From: TMED23 sp964566055
GTDB lineage: Bacteria; Pseudomonadota; Alphaproteobacteria; Rhodospirillales; UBA2165
Direction of reading: 5' to 3'
Length of the DNA: 30,489 nt
Assembly (NCBI GenBank): GCA_964566055.1
Contig: CAZMHI010000060.1
Coordinates: 1-30,489 of the forward strand
The notes beneath the pieces are model-generated. The model saw nothing but the letters and a program-made list of their open reading frames with translations, had not been told where the DNA came from and made no database searches. The translations under genes and the position numbers were made by a program. Shown here piece after piece: positions 1-8,121 of the stretch; positions within the stretch are counted from its first letter, which is position 1; every line of letters starts with the position of its first letter.

Positions 1-1
1 T

Positions 2-673
2 TTTTTTGGTCTCGACCATCATTTTCCATTCTTCTTTGGTAAAGCCGTCATCCATAAAAACATCGATCTGTGGAATGGCATTAAAGGCTATCGGTTTGGT
101 GAAGTTTTCCTGAAATTTGTATTCAGGTTCGTTCATGTAGATGCCTTTGGTCTGGTTAAACAGCTCATCCATGGCTGATTTACCGGCGCCGGAAACCGAT
201 TGGTAGGTCGAAACGACCACCCGCCGGATACCCGCCAGATCGTGTAAAGGTTTCAACGCCACCACCAATTGAATGGTCGAGCAATTCGGATTAGCGATAA
301 TATTTTTATTGCGAAACTCGCCGATTGCCTGGGGGTTCACTTCCGGCACCACCAAGGGCACTTCCGGATCCATCCGGAAGTGTGAAGTATTGTCGATGAT
401 CACGGCTCCAGCCGCTGCCGCGCGGGGCGCATACTCAGCAGATACTTTGGCGCCAGGGCTTGAGAGCACGATATCGGTGCCTTCAAAATCAAAGGCGGCC
501 AGATCGTGCACTTTCAGCACGTCATCCTCACCGTACGAGACTTCCATACCGACTGAGCGAGATGACGCCACGGCAGTGACATCCTCAGCCGGCACTTCGC
601 GCTCCGACAGGATGTTCATAATTTCCCGTCCAACATTGCCGGTCGCGCCGACAACTGCATATTTGTAACCCAT
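2..673 (-). CDS. asd: Aspartate-semialdehyde dehydrogenase, partial (C-terminus outside window)
   Basis: Makes L-aspartate 4-semialdehyde from aspartyl phosphate with NADPH, the branch point to lysine, threonine and methionine. The reading frame starts at an ATG (671-673) and runs off the left edge after 224 codons. The N-terminus reads MGYKYAVVGATGNVGREIM, with the Rossmann GATGNVG motif. The catalytic-cysteine motif NPNCST lies about 130 residues in, and the conserved SVSGAGK segment follows. It lies downstream of leuB on the same strand with 85 bases between. This leuCDB-asd order is common in Alphaproteobacteria. The identification is secure; only the missing C-terminus (roughly a third of the protein) cannot be judged. 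Confidence 0.96.
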   Translation of the reverse strand, partial: MGYKYAVVGATGNVGREIMNILSEREVPAEDVTAVASSRSVGMEVSYGEDDVLKVHDLAAFDFEGTDIVLSSPGAKVSAEYAPRAAAAGAVIIDNTSHFRMDPEVPLVVPEVNPQAIGEFRNKNIIANPNCSTIQLVVALKPLHDLAGIRRVVVSTYQSVSGAGKSAMDELFNQTKGIYMNEPEYKFQENFTKPIAFNAIPQIDVFMDDGFTKEEWKMMVETKK

Positions 674-702
674 TTTAAATCTCCATTTGCCCCAGATATA
701 AA

Positions 703-752
703 GAAGGAGCGTTATTCACGCCCCCTCTTTTCGTGATACCCATTCAGGGGGC
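703..752 (-). other. Possible terminator/attenuator hairpins between leuB and asd
   Basis: On the minus strand, just after the leuB stop, GCCCCCT (746-752) can pair with AGGGGGC (720-726). An overlapping alternative hairpin, GGGGCGT-GAATA-ACGCTCC, is followed by a T-rich stretch. The two are mutually exclusive, which could be partial termination before asd or chance. No function is shown. Confidence 0.3.
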
Positions 753-758
753 AATTAT

Positions 759-1868
759 TTAAGCCGCTAGTTTGTCGAGTTCCTTAGTGATCGCATCACC
801 CATGGCCTCTGTAGAGACCTGGGTCTTGCCGTCACCCATGATGTCACCTGTGCGCAAACCCTGATCGAGCACGTTCTGAACCGCCTGATCAACCAGATCG
901 GCATCTTCAAACATGTCGAAGGAATAGCGCAGCAACATTGAGAAGCTGAGAATTTGCGCCAAAGGATTGGCAATACCCTGGCCGGCAATATCCGGTGCCG
1001 AGCCATGTACCGGCTCATAAAGCGCAGCCTGGCGGCCACTTTCATCCGGCGCACCGAGCGAGGCTGAGGGCAGCATACCCAGCGAGCCTGTCAACATGGC
1101 GGCACAATCCGACAAAATGTCACCAAACATATTCGTTGTTACGATGACGTCGAACTGCTTCGGATTGCGCACCAGTTGCATGGCAGCATTATCGACATAC
1201 ATATGGCTGAGCTCGATGTCGGGATATTCCTCACCGATCTTGGTCATTTCTTCCCGCCACATCACCGTTGTTTCCAAGACATTGGCTTTGTCGATCGAGC
1301 AAACCCGCTTGTTGCGCTTAGCCGCCAATTCCATCGCCACCCGGCCGATGCGGTGAATCTCCGGCGTCGTATAGGTCAACGTGTTAAAGCCTTTGCGATT
1401 GCCGTCGCCGAGATCTTCGACGCCGCGCGGCTCACCGAAATAGATGCCACCGGTCAGCTCGCGGATGATCATAATGTCCAAACCTTTGACGATGTCGAGC
1501 TTCAAGGTGGAAGCATCCGCCAAAGCGTCAAATACCAAGGCCGGACGCAGATTGGCAAACAAGCCAAGCTCTTTCCGGATGCCCAACAAGCCGCGCTCAG
1601 GCTGAACTTCAAAGGGCAGAACTTCCCATTTTGGTCCACCGACGGCACCCATCAAAACAGCATCAGAACCATGCGCTGCTTCTAGAGTTTCTTCGGGCAA
1701 AGGTACACCGGTCTCATCAATGGCGGCGCCACCGATGAGTCCTTCGGTAATATCAAAGCTTACCGAACGGCGCTGATCCATCCAATCGATAACCCGGCGA
1801 ACCTGGGTCATGATTTCGGGGCCGATGCCGTCACCCGGCAGGAACAATAATTTTTTATTAGCTGGCAC
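759..1868 (-). CDS. leuB: 3-isopropylmalate dehydrogenase
   Basis: Oxidatively decarboxylates 3-isopropylmalate with NAD+ in leucine synthesis. It has 369 residues, normal for the family. Visible motifs are LPGDGIGPEIM at the N-terminus, RELTGGIYFG, the metal-binding segment NMFGDILSD and EPVHGSAPDIAGQGIANP near the NAD site. The start is GTG (1866-1868), preceded by a GTGAG ribosome-binding sequence; it gives the usual short N-terminus before the first beta strand. It follows leuD with a 29-base gap and is probably co-transcribed with leuC and leuD. Confidence 0.97.
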   Translation of the reverse strand: MPANKKLLFLPGDGIGPEIMTQVRRVIDWMDQRRSVSFDITEGLIGGAAIDETGVPLPEETLEAAHGSDAVLMGAVGGPKWEVLPFEVQPERGLLGIRKELGLFANLRPALVFDALADASTLKLDIVKGLDIMIIRELTGGIYFGEPRGVEDLGDGNRKGFNTLTYTTPEIHRIGRVAMELAAKRNKRVCSIDKANVLETTVMWREEMTKIGEEYPDIELSHMYVDNAAMQLVRNPKQFDVIVTTNMFGDILSDCAAMLTGSLGMLPSASLGAPDESGRQAALYEPVHGSAPDIAGQGIANPLAQILSFSMLLRYSFDMFEDADLVDQAVQNVLDQGLRTGDIMGDGKTQVSTEAMGDAITKELDKLAA

Positions 1869-1897
1869 TTAATTTCTCACTTTACAATTTAAATTTC

Positions 1898-2500
1898 TTA
1901 CCAAGGTTGAGCGGCTTGCAGGCGCTCTTCATAGTCATCAATCTTGTCGTTCTTCTGCATTGTCAGGCCGATATCATCGAGGCCGTTCAGCAGGCAATGC
2001 TTTTTAAAGGCATCTATCTCGAACTTGATCACACCGCCGTCGGGTCCGGTAATTTCCTGGGCTTCCAGGTCAACCGACACCGTCGCATTGGCGCCGCGCT
2101 CGGCATCATCCATCAACTTGGCCATATCTTCCGGCGGCAATTTAATCAACAACATGCCGTTCTTAAAGCTGTTGTTATAAAAAATATCGGCAAAACTCGG
2201 CGCGATGACACATTTAATACCAAAATCCATCAACGCCCAGGGCGCATGTTCGCGTGACGAGCCGCAACCGAAATTTTCGCCCGTAACCAAAATCTCAGCA
2301 TCTTTATAAGCCGGCTGATTAAGCACGAAATCTTCTCGCTCACTGCCATCTTCGTTAAAGCGCAGCGTGCTGAAGAGATCAGCGCCGAGACCGGTGCGTA
2401 TGATCGTTTTCAAAAACCGCGCCGGGATGATCATGTCGGTATCAACATTGATCAACGGCAGAGGAGCGGCCACAGAGGTGAGTTTTTCAAATTTATCCAT
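1898..2500 (-). CDS. leuD: 3-isopropylmalate dehydratase small subunit
   Basis: Small subunit of the isopropylmalate isomerase heterodimer; it supplies the swivelling domain of the LeuCD enzyme. It has 200 residues, the family size. The swivelling-domain motif GENFGCGSSREHAPWAL is present, and the N-terminal PLPLINVDTDMIIPARFLK segment is typical. The ATG is preceded by a strong AGGAAGAGG ribosome-binding site. Only 17 bases separate it from leuC, so translational coupling with the large subunit is likely. Confidence 0.97.
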   Translation of the reverse strand: MDKFEKLTSVAAPLPLINVDTDMIIPARFLKTIIRTGLGADLFSTLRFNEDGSEREDFVLNQPAYKDAEILVTGENFGCGSSREHAPWALMDFGIKCVIAPSFADIFYNNSFKNGMLLIKLPPEDMAKLMDDAERGANATVSVDLEAQEITGPDGGVIKFEIDAFKKHCLLNGLDDIGLTMQKNDKIDDYEERLQAAQPW

Positions 2501-2517
2501 AATGCGTTTCCTCTTCC

Positions 2518-3924
2518 TTAATCCAAATCGCTGACATCGGCCAGATGACCGGTAATCGCAGCGGCTGCAGCCATGGCCGGACTAACCAGATGCGTGCGGC
2601 CACCTGGGCCTTGACGGCCTTCAAAGTTTCTATTCGACGTTGAAGCCGAACGTTCACCCGGAGCCAATTTATCGGCATTCATGGCCAGGCACATCGAGCA
2701 ACCGGCTTCCCGCCATTCAAAACCAGCTTCGATAAAGATTTTATCAAGGCCTTCTCGTTCGGCGAGTTCCTTAATCAAACCCGAACCGGGCACGACCAGA
2801 GCGCGCACGCCTTCAGCGACTTTGCGGCCTTTGGCAACCTCTGCAGCGGCCCGCATGTCTTCCAGACGGCTATTGGTGCAAGAGCCAATGAAAGCCGTAT
2901 CGATTTTGATGTCTTTCATCGGCGTGCCGGCTTCAAGCCCCATATATTCGAGCGAACGCTGCATCTTATTGCGCCGGAATTCATCCGGTTCATCCGCGGG
3001 GTTCGGCACATTACCATCTATCGTCGTGACGTCTTCCGGCGAGGTGCCCCAGGTCACTTGCGGTTTGATATCAGCAACATCCATGACAATCTCTTCATCG
3101 AAGACAGCGCCGTCATCGGTTTTGAGCGTCTTCCAATACTCAACTGCCATTTCCCAAGCACCACCTTTCGGCGATTTCGGGCGGCCTTTGAGATATTCGA
3201 AAGTTGTCTCATCGGGCGCAAACAAGCCAACCCGCGCACCGCCTTCGATAGTCATGTTACAAACCGTCATGCGGCCTTCCATTGAGAGAGACTGAAAAGC
3301 TTCGCCGGTGAACTCAATTGCTGCACCGGTACCACCTGCCGTGCCGATTTTTCCAATCACCGCCAAGATGAGGTCCTTGGCAGTAAGGCTTGCCGGTAAG
3401 GCACCATTAATGGTGACCCGCATATTGCGGCATTTTGTCAGCAATAAAGTTTGCGTCGCAAGTGTATGCTCAACTTCTGAAGTGCCGATACCAAAAGCCA
3501 TTGAGCCGAAAGCGCCGTGGGTTGCGGTGTGAGAATCACCGCAAACCAAAGTCGTACCCGGCAAAGTAAAGCCCTGTTCCGGCCCGACAACATGGCAAAT
3601 GCCTTGGCGGATATCGTCCATCGAATAAAGCTCAATACCAAAATCAGCACAGTTTTTTTCAAGCGCTTCGACTTGAACGCGCGATTCTTCGTCGTCGATG
3701 CCGGCACTACGATCCGTCGTCGGCACGTTGTGATCAGCAACAGCCAAGGTTTTTTCAGCCCGCCTTACTTTCCGGCCACTATTGCGCAATCCTTCAAAGG
3801 CTTGCGGCGACGTCACCTCGTGGACGAGATGGCGGTCGATATAGACCAGACAGGTTCCATCATCTTGTTCTTCGACAATATGGGCGTCCCAGATTTTGTC
3901 ATAAAGAGTCGTTGCTTTGCTCAT
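2518..3924 (-). CDS. leuC: 3-isopropylmalate dehydratase large subunit
   Basis: Large 4Fe-4S subunit that isomerises 2- to 3-isopropylmalate. It has 468 residues, as usual for bacterial LeuC. The cluster-ligand motifs are visible: IGSCTNSR around residue 350 and GCSMCLAMNAD around residue 410. FEGRQGPGGRTHLVSP follows, and the N-terminal TLYDKIWDAH is typical. It is the first gene of the leuC-leuD-leuB set. The 59 bases between rplS and leuC hold no leader peptide rich in leucine codons that I can see, so leucine attenuation is not supported here. Confidence 0.98.
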   Translation of the reverse strand: MSKATTLYDKIWDAHIVEEQDDGTCLVYIDRHLVHEVTSPQAFEGLRNSGRKVRRAEKTLAVADHNVPTTDRSAGIDDEESRVQVEALEKNCADFGIELYSMDDIRQGICHVVGPEQGFTLPGTTLVCGDSHTATHGAFGSMAFGIGTSEVEHTLATQTLLLTKCRNMRVTINGALPASLTAKDLILAVIGKIGTAGGTGAAIEFTGEAFQSLSMEGRMTVCNMTIEGGARVGLFAPDETTFEYLKGRPKSPKGGAWEMAVEYWKTLKTDDGAVFDEEIVMDVADIKPQVTWGTSPEDVTTIDGNVPNPADEPDEFRRNKMQRSLEYMGLEAGTPMKDIKIDTAFIGSCTNSRLEDMRAAAEVAKGRKVAEGVRALVVPGSGLIKELAEREGLDKIFIEAGFEWREAGCSMCLAMNADKLAPGERSASTSNRNFEGRQGPGGRTHLVSPAMAAAAAITGHLADVSDLD

Positions 3925-3983
3925 CAGAGTTGGCTCACTTAATTTATTTGGATCAATAACACGCGGCAGCAGAGCGACCGAAA

Positions 3984-4526
3984 TTAATCTTCGGTCTTTT
4001 CTTCCACCTGCTCTTCAACCTGCTCCTCAACAGCTTCTTCAACTGTTTCCTCTGGAGCTTCTTCGGCATCCGCCTTAGCAGATTTCTTCGGCGCATTAGC
4101 TTTGGCGGCTTCTTTTTCCGCTTGAGCTGATTGGCGTTCTTCAGCTGAAAGTTTCGCCGCATAGCCGTCCGTACGCTCAGCGATACGAGCGCGTTTACCT
4201 TGACGGCCACGCAGGTAGTAAAGCTTCGCCCGGCGGACATCACCACGGCGGATAACTTCGACGCTGTCAACATTTGGCGAATAAAGCGGAAACACGCGCT
4301 CAACGCCTTCACCGTAAGAAATCTTACGTACCGTAAAGGACGAGTGAAGTCCGTCATTTTTGCGCGCTATACAAACGCCTTCATAAGCCTGAATACGCTC
4401 GCGCGTACCTTCGACAACTTTCACACTAACCTTAATGGTATCACCGGGTGCAAAATCCGGCACCTCTTTATCGGCCGTTAATTTAGCAATTTGCTCGGCC
4501 TCTAATTCTTGCAATATATTCATCAT
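3984..4526 (-). CDS. rplS: 50S ribosomal protein L19 with acidic C-terminal extension
   Basis: Large-subunit protein at the 30S/50S interface. Residues 1-120 are a complete L19, with the FAPGDTIKVSVKVVEG and KLYYLRGRQGKRARI segments. Typical L19 is about 115-130 residues. This one continues to 180 with a charged tail, first lysine/alanine-rich and then an EE-rich run (EEAVEEQVEEQVEEK). Two adjacent ATG codons follow a GAGGATAAG ribosome-binding site, and either could be the start. It is last of the rpsP-rimM-trmD-rplS group, 34 bases after trmD. Confidence 0.97.
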   Translation of the reverse strand: MMNILQELEAEQIAKLTADKEVPDFAPGDTIKVSVKVVEGTRERIQAYEGVCIARKNDGLHSSFTVRKISYGEGVERVFPLYSPNVDSVEVIRRGDVRRAKLYYLRGRQGKRARIAERTDGYAAKLSAEERQSAQAEKEAAKANAPKKSAKADAEEAPEETVEEAVEEQVEEQVEEKTED

Positions 4527-4560
4527 CTTATCCTCAACTTAAGTGTTCTAATTTTCAAAT

Positions 4561-5340
4561 TCAGTGTTTGCTGGTAGACACAGAGTCTTTGGCGACATAT
4601 TTCTGCCAAAGATCAGGCCGTCTCTCAGCCGTAATTTTTTCTGCCTCAGCCTGTCGCCAAGCCCGTACATTTTCATGGTGACCGGATAGCAGAACCTCCG
4701 GCACCTCCTGGCCGCCCCATTCGCGGGGGCGGGTATAATGGGGATATTCCAATAATCCCCCTTCAAAACTTTCTTCCTCGGGCGAGCACTCACTGCCCAA
4801 AACACCTGGTAACAAGCGCACACAGGCATCAATTAATGTCAGGGCTGCCGGCTCACCGCCGGAAAGGACAAAATCGCCAAGACTGATTTCCTCCATATCC
4901 CAAGCTTCAATCACCCGGTCATCAATACCTTCATAGCGGCCACAGAGCAAAATGACACCTGACATGCTAGCTAATTCTTTAACCCGTTCTTGCGCCAGCG
5001 GTTTGCCCCGTGGCGTCAAATAAATGATCGGACGACTGGCAGACTTGGAGTCTTGATCAGCCACCGATTTAAGCGCCGCGTCAATGACATCAGCCCGCAT
5101 CACCATACCGGCGCCGCCACCAAAGGGCGTGTCGTCAACGGTCTGATGTTTATCTGCGGCAAAATCTCGAATATCTACCGTATCAATTGTCCAGACACCA
5201 TCATCCAACGCCTTGCCGGCAAGTGACTGGCCGAGCGATCCCGGAAACATTTCCGGAAACAACGTCATCACCGTCGCCTGCCATGCCTGATTGGCGGCTG
5301 CGCCTGTTGATGCGTTATCCTGTGATCCACTACTTACCAT
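4561..5340 (-). CDS. trmD: tRNA (guanine-N1)-methyltransferase
   Basis: Methylates G37 of tRNAs from S-adenosylmethionine, preventing +1 frameshifting. It has 259 residues. The SPOUT knot motifs are visible: LCGRYEGIDDRVIE and ISLGDFVLSGGEPAALTLIDA; FGGGAGMVMRADV precedes them. A serine/asparagine-rich stretch of about 22 residues precedes the usual MTLFPEMF start. The ATG overlaps the rimM stop as TAATG, which supports the long start and implies translational coupling. The rpsP-rimM-trmD-rplS order is the classic bacterial arrangement. Confidence 0.97.
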   Translation of the reverse strand: MVSSGSQDNASTGAAANQAWQATVMTLFPEMFPGSLGQSLAGKALDDGVWTIDTVDIRDFAADKHQTVDDTPFGGGAGMVMRADVIDAALKSVADQDSKSASRPIIYLTPRGKPLAQERVKELASMSGVILLCGRYEGIDDRVIEAWDMEEISLGDFVLSGGEPAALTLIDACVRLLPGVLGSECSPEEESFEGGLLEYPHYTRPREWGGQEVPEVLLSGHHENVRAWRQAEAEKITAERRPDLWQKYVAKDSVSTSKH

Positions 5341-5909
5341 TACTTTTCTTCTTCAACTTCCTCATCAGCGTGGCCTTTATCCGCATAAACTTCAGTGGGC
5401 GGATTAACCACAATACGTCCGTTTTCGAGATCGATTTCCGGCACTACGTCCCGGGACATTAAAAACATCTCTGTTCCACCGTCTTTCAATTCGACCTCCA
5501 TCACTTCTCCGGCACCGTAATTATCTACCAAACTTACGGTGCCCATTTCGCTGCCATCTACGTATACTACCGCCAAACCGATTAGGTCCGAATAGTAGAA
5601 CTCGTCTTCGTCCAACACCGGCAATTTATCCCGGGACACATAAAGCTCGGTCCCTTGAACTGCCTCGGCTGCGTTTCGGTCGTCTACTCCGCTTAATTCA
5701 GCAACCAATCCTTTTTGGTTACTACTGACAATGCGGATCTCAAAACTCTGCTCACCGCTTTTATCCGTCACCGGTCCGTAGGCTGCGACATCTTGGGGCT
5801 CTGCGGTAAAGCTTTTAATCTTTACGTCCCCTTTGAGGCCATGCGGCCCGGTCACGACGCCGACGCAAATGCGGTTCCTATCAAGCGGCTTGTCCGAAGA
5901 CTGTGTCAT
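5340..5909 (-). CDS. rimM: 16S rRNA processing protein RimM
   Basis: Ribosome assembly factor that binds S19 and matures the 30S head. It has 189 residues. The N-terminal domain opens with ICVGVVTGPHGLKGDVKIKSFT, and the PRC-barrel half contains YYSDLIGLAVVYVDGSEMGTV and FLMSRDVVPEIDLENGRIVV. The C-terminus ends in a short acidic tail (DEEVEEEK), echoing the acidic tails on the flanking S16 and L19. Five bases separate it from rpsP, and its stop overlaps the trmD start by one base. Confidence 0.96.
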   Translation of the reverse strand: MTQSSDKPLDRNRICVGVVTGPHGLKGDVKIKSFTAEPQDVAAYGPVTDKSGEQSFEIRIVSSNQKGLVAELSGVDDRNAAEAVQGTELYVSRDKLPVLDEDEFYYSDLIGLAVVYVDGSEMGTVSLVDNYGAGEVMEVELKDGGTEMFLMSRDVVPEIDLENGRIVVNPPTEVYADKGHADEEVEEEK

Positions 5910-5914
5910 AAATA

Positions 5915-6598
5915 TTAGCCGTCTTTATTTTCCTCCCCATCAGATTTCTCTGCTACTTCTTCTGCTGGCGCTTCTTCGGCAGGGGCTTCTTCAGCCGGGG
6001 CTTCCTCGGCAGGAGCTTCTTCAGCGGGGGCCTCTTCTGCAGAAGCTTCTTCAGCCGGTGCTTCCTCGGCAGGAGCTTCTTCAGCGGGAGCTTCTTCAGC
6101 CGGCGCTTCCTCTGGTGCTGCCTCTTCCGCTGGCGCTTCCTCTGCTGCTGCCTCTTCTGCTGGCGCTTCAGCCTCTGCCTCAGCTGCCGCTTCGGCTTCA
6201 GCTTCGGTCGGTGCAGCAGCCGCTGCTTCTGCTTCTTGAGCTGCCGCCTCTTGAGCCGCTTTCTGAGCTTCTTCTTTCTCGCGCATCTTCTCTAAGGTTT
6301 TCTCACGCGGCAAATGCTGTTTGGTTTGCTCTGCCCGCACCGGTGTTTCGATAATATTCGCATCACCCAGAAAACGCGCGACACGATCCGTCGGCAAGGC
6401 GCCATTGGATAGCCAGTGTTTGATGCGCTCCTCTTTGAGAACGATACGTTCCGGATGGTCTTTGGCGACCATTGGATTATAGGTTCCTAGACGTTCAATA
6501 TACCGGCCATCTCGGGGACTACGCGAGTCCGCGACGACAATGCGGTAAAATGGACGTTTTTTTGCGCCACCGCGCGATAAACGAATTTTAGTTGCCAT
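5915..6598 (-). CDS. rpsP: 30S ribosomal protein S16 with long PAEEA-repeat tail
   Basis: Small-subunit assembly protein. Residues 1-90 are a complete S16 (MATKIRLSRGGAKKRPFYRI, GRYIERLGTYNP, HWLSNGALPTDRV). Most S16 proteins have 80-110 residues, although Alphaproteobacteria often carry extensions. Here residues 110-227 add a basic/helical linker, an Ala/Glu stretch and about fourteen copies of the five-residue unit PAEEA (residues 145-214), ending in a short acidic end. The tail is in frame with a single stop, so it is probably real rather than an assembly stutter. It is the first gene of its group, 94 bases downstream of ffh. Confidence 0.96.
   Translation of the reverse strand: MATKIRLSRGGAKKRPFYRIVVADSRSPRDGRYIERLGTYNPMVAKDHPERIVLKEERIKHWLSNGALPTDRVARFLGDANIIETPVRAEQTKQHLPREKTLEKMREKEEAQKAAQEAAAQEAEAAAAAPTEAEAEAAAEAEAEAPAEEAAAEEAPAEEAAPEEAPAEEAPAEEAPAEEAPAEEASAEEAPAEEAPAEEAPAEEAPAEEAPAEEVAEKSDGEENKDG
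5957..6166 (-). repeat. 15-bp coding tandem repeat in rpsP (PAEEA units)
   Basis: About fourteen imperfect 15-base units encode PAEEA, with single AAEEA, APEEA and ASAEE variants. Synonymous changes between units (gcttcttcggcagg, gcttcttcagcggg and similar) show the array is not a recent pure expansion. Such arrays can change length by slippage and are hard to assemble from short reads. Confidence 0.9.
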
Positions 6599-6625
6599 TG
6601 ATTTACTTTCCTCTTGCTAATCTCT

Positions 6626-6649
6626 CTTTTGAGCAACCCTGCTCAAAAG
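6626..6649 (-). promoter_or_regulatory. Perfect hairpin in the ffh-rpsP spacer
   Basis: CTTTTGAGCA (6626-6635) and TGCTCAAAAG (6640-6649) form a perfect 10-bp stem with a four-base loop. On the minus strand the stem is followed by AGAGATTAGC, not a T run. It is therefore not a canonical terminator for ffh. It lies about 28 bases before the rpsP start and ribosome-binding site, so it may be an RNA leader element or a processing site. Confidence 0.5.
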
Positions 6650-6692
6650 CCAATTTGGTTAATTTCAATATTTAAACTCAAAATGTCATACT

Positions 6693-8033
6693 TTAGAATT
6701 TCATACCGGGTGGCGGCATCATGCCAGCCATGCCTTTTTTACCCATCTTCTTCATCATTGAACTCATCTGCTGATATTGTTTCAGCAGACGGTTGACGTC
6801 TTGAACGCTGGTCCCCGAGCCCGCAGCAATGCGTTTCCGGCGTTTAGCGTTCAGTAATTTCGGATTTCGCCGTTCTGTCGGTGTCATTGACAGGATGATC
6901 GCCTCCTGGCGGGCAATCATACGGTCATCAATATTGGCATCGGCGATCTGCTTTTTCATTTTGCCAACACCCGGCAGCATGCCCATCAGGCCGCCGAGAT
7001 CACCCATTTTTTTCACTTGCGACAATTGTTCTTGCAAATCCTCCAAGGTGAATTGCCCTTTCATCGCCCGCTTGGCAACTTTTTCGGCTTTCTCCTGGTC
7101 GACAACTTCAGCGGCTTTTTCGACCAGACCGACGACGTCTCCCATGCCGAGGATACGTCCGGCAATGCGTTCCGCCTGGAAGCTTTCCAGCGCCTCAAGT
7201 TTTTCACCGACACCCATGAGCTTAATCGGACAGCCCGTTACGGAACGCATCGACAGCGCCGCACCGCCACGAGCATCACCGTCAACCCGGGTCAGCACAA
7301 TGCCGGTAATACCGATTTTCTCATTAAACTCTTTGGCGACATTAACCGCATCCTGACCAGACATTGCGTCCGCCACCAAAAGTGTTTCAGCAGGTGCTAC
7401 GGTGTTACGGATTTCTGCAACTTCGCTCATCAGCGCCTGGTCAATCGCTAAACGGCCTGCGGTATCAAGAATAACCACATCAAAGCCTTCACGGCGGCCG
7501 GTATCCATGGCGCGCTTGGCAATGCCGACCGGCTGCTCACCAAAAACCGAGGCCAGACTTTCCACTTCGGCTTGCTTGGCAAGCTGCGCCAATTGTTCTT
7601 GCGCAGCCGGACGGGCCACGTCGAGCCCGGCGACCAATACTTTTTTGCGGTCCCGGTTTTTGAGCCGCAAAGCTAATTTGCCTGTCGTTGTGGTTTTACC
7701 GGAACCCTGCAAACCAACCATCAAAATTGGTACCGGCGCCGCCGCAGCCAGGTTTATTTCTGCATCTTCAGGACCCAGCATTTCGATCAGATGATCATTA
7801 ACCACTTTGACGACCATCTGGCCGGGCGTGACACTTTTTAAAACTTCATGGCCGACAGCTTCTTCTTTAACGCCATCGATAAATTCTTTGACGACCGGCA
7901 GGGCGACATCGGCTTCCAGCAAAGCAACACGAATTTCGCGCATGGCTTCAGAAACGTCAGACTCGCTGAGCGCGCCTCGTTTCTTCAAGCGATCAAATAT
8001 ATCGCCAAATTTATCGCTTAAACCGTCAAACAA
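6693..8033 (-). CDS. ffh: Signal recognition particle protein (SRP54)
   Basis: GTPase that binds signal sequences on nascent chains with 4.5S RNA and hands them to FtsY. It has 446 residues: N domain (MFDGLSDKFGDIFDRLKKRG), G domain with GLQGSGKTTTTGKLA, DVARPAAQEQL, DTAGRL and TRVDGDARGG, then an M domain ending in the methionine-rich MAGMMPPPGMKF. The start is TTG (8031-8033), eight bases after AAGG. The nearby ATG (8038-8040) is out of frame and meets a stop after four codons. Upstream sit a sigma70-type promoter and an intrinsic terminator. It is the only TTG start among the housekeeping genes here, so a base error at the start cannot be excluded. Confidence 0.97.
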   Translation of the reverse strand: MFDGLSDKFGDIFDRLKKRGALSESDVSEAMREIRVALLEADVALPVVKEFIDGVKEEAVGHEVLKSVTPGQMVVKVVNDHLIEMLGPEDAEINLAAAAPVPILMVGLQGSGKTTTTGKLALRLKNRDRKKVLVAGLDVARPAAQEQLAQLAKQAEVESLASVFGEQPVGIAKRAMDTGRREGFDVVILDTAGRLAIDQALMSEVAEIRNTVAPAETLLVADAMSGQDAVNVAKEFNEKIGITGIVLTRVDGDARGGAALSMRSVTGCPIKLMGVGEKLEALESFQAERIAGRILGMGDVVGLVEKAAEVVDQEKAEKVAKRAMKGQFTLEDLQEQLSQVKKMGDLGGLMGMLPGVGKMKKQIADANIDDRMIARQEAIILSMTPTERRNPKLLNAKRRKRIAAGSGTSVQDVNRLLKQYQQMSSMMKKMGKKGMAGMMPPPGMKF

Positions 8034-8046
8034 AATTCATACCTTA

Positions 8047-8121
8047 TCAAACAAGCAAAAAACGCCAGTGCGCGAAACTCGCGGACTGGCGGCGCCCCCT
8101 CACCAACCCAAATTTAATCAT
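8047..8121 (-). CDS. Possible 24-codon leader ORF upstream of ffh
   Basis: An ATG at 8119-8121 opens 24 codons that read through the terminator hairpin and stop at a TGA 13 bases before the ffh TTG. No clear ribosome-binding site precedes it, and there is no run of one amino acid codon. If translated, the ribosome would melt the terminator. It could equally be a chance reading frame. Confidence 0.2.
   Translation of the reverse strand: MIKFGLVRGRRQSASFAHWRFLLV
8057..8091 (-). terminator. Intrinsic terminator inside the ffh leader (attenuator candidate)
   Basis: On the minus strand CGCCAGTCCGCGA, a three-base loop, then TCGCGCACTGGCG forms a 13-bp stem with one mismatch, directly followed by six T residues. 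It lies between the predicted promoter (8178-8206) and the ffh TTG at 8033. This is a textbook rho-independent terminator. It therefore either limits ffh expression by attenuation or ends a small RNA of about 115 bases. An ffh leader RNA motif has been described in Alphaproteobacteria, as I recall; whether this is the same element is not established here. Confidence 0.75.

Noticed and set aside
1176..1685. Long plus-strand reading frame opposite leuB
   Set aside because: leuB on the other strand is unambiguous, and the antisense frame has no ribosome-binding site or recognisable protein.
3925..3983. Leucine attenuation leader for leuCDB
   Set aside because: No short ORF with leucine codons and no terminator hairpin in the 59 bases before leuC.
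5957..6166. CRISPR-like array
   Set aside because: The 15-base periodicity is contiguous, without spacers, and encodes PAEEA in frame with rpsP.
5833..6354. Leucine-rich plus-strand reading frame of 173 codons
   Set aside because: It is the exact antisense of the PAEEA-repeat tail of rpsP; the repetitive leucines are the mirror of Glu/Ala codons.
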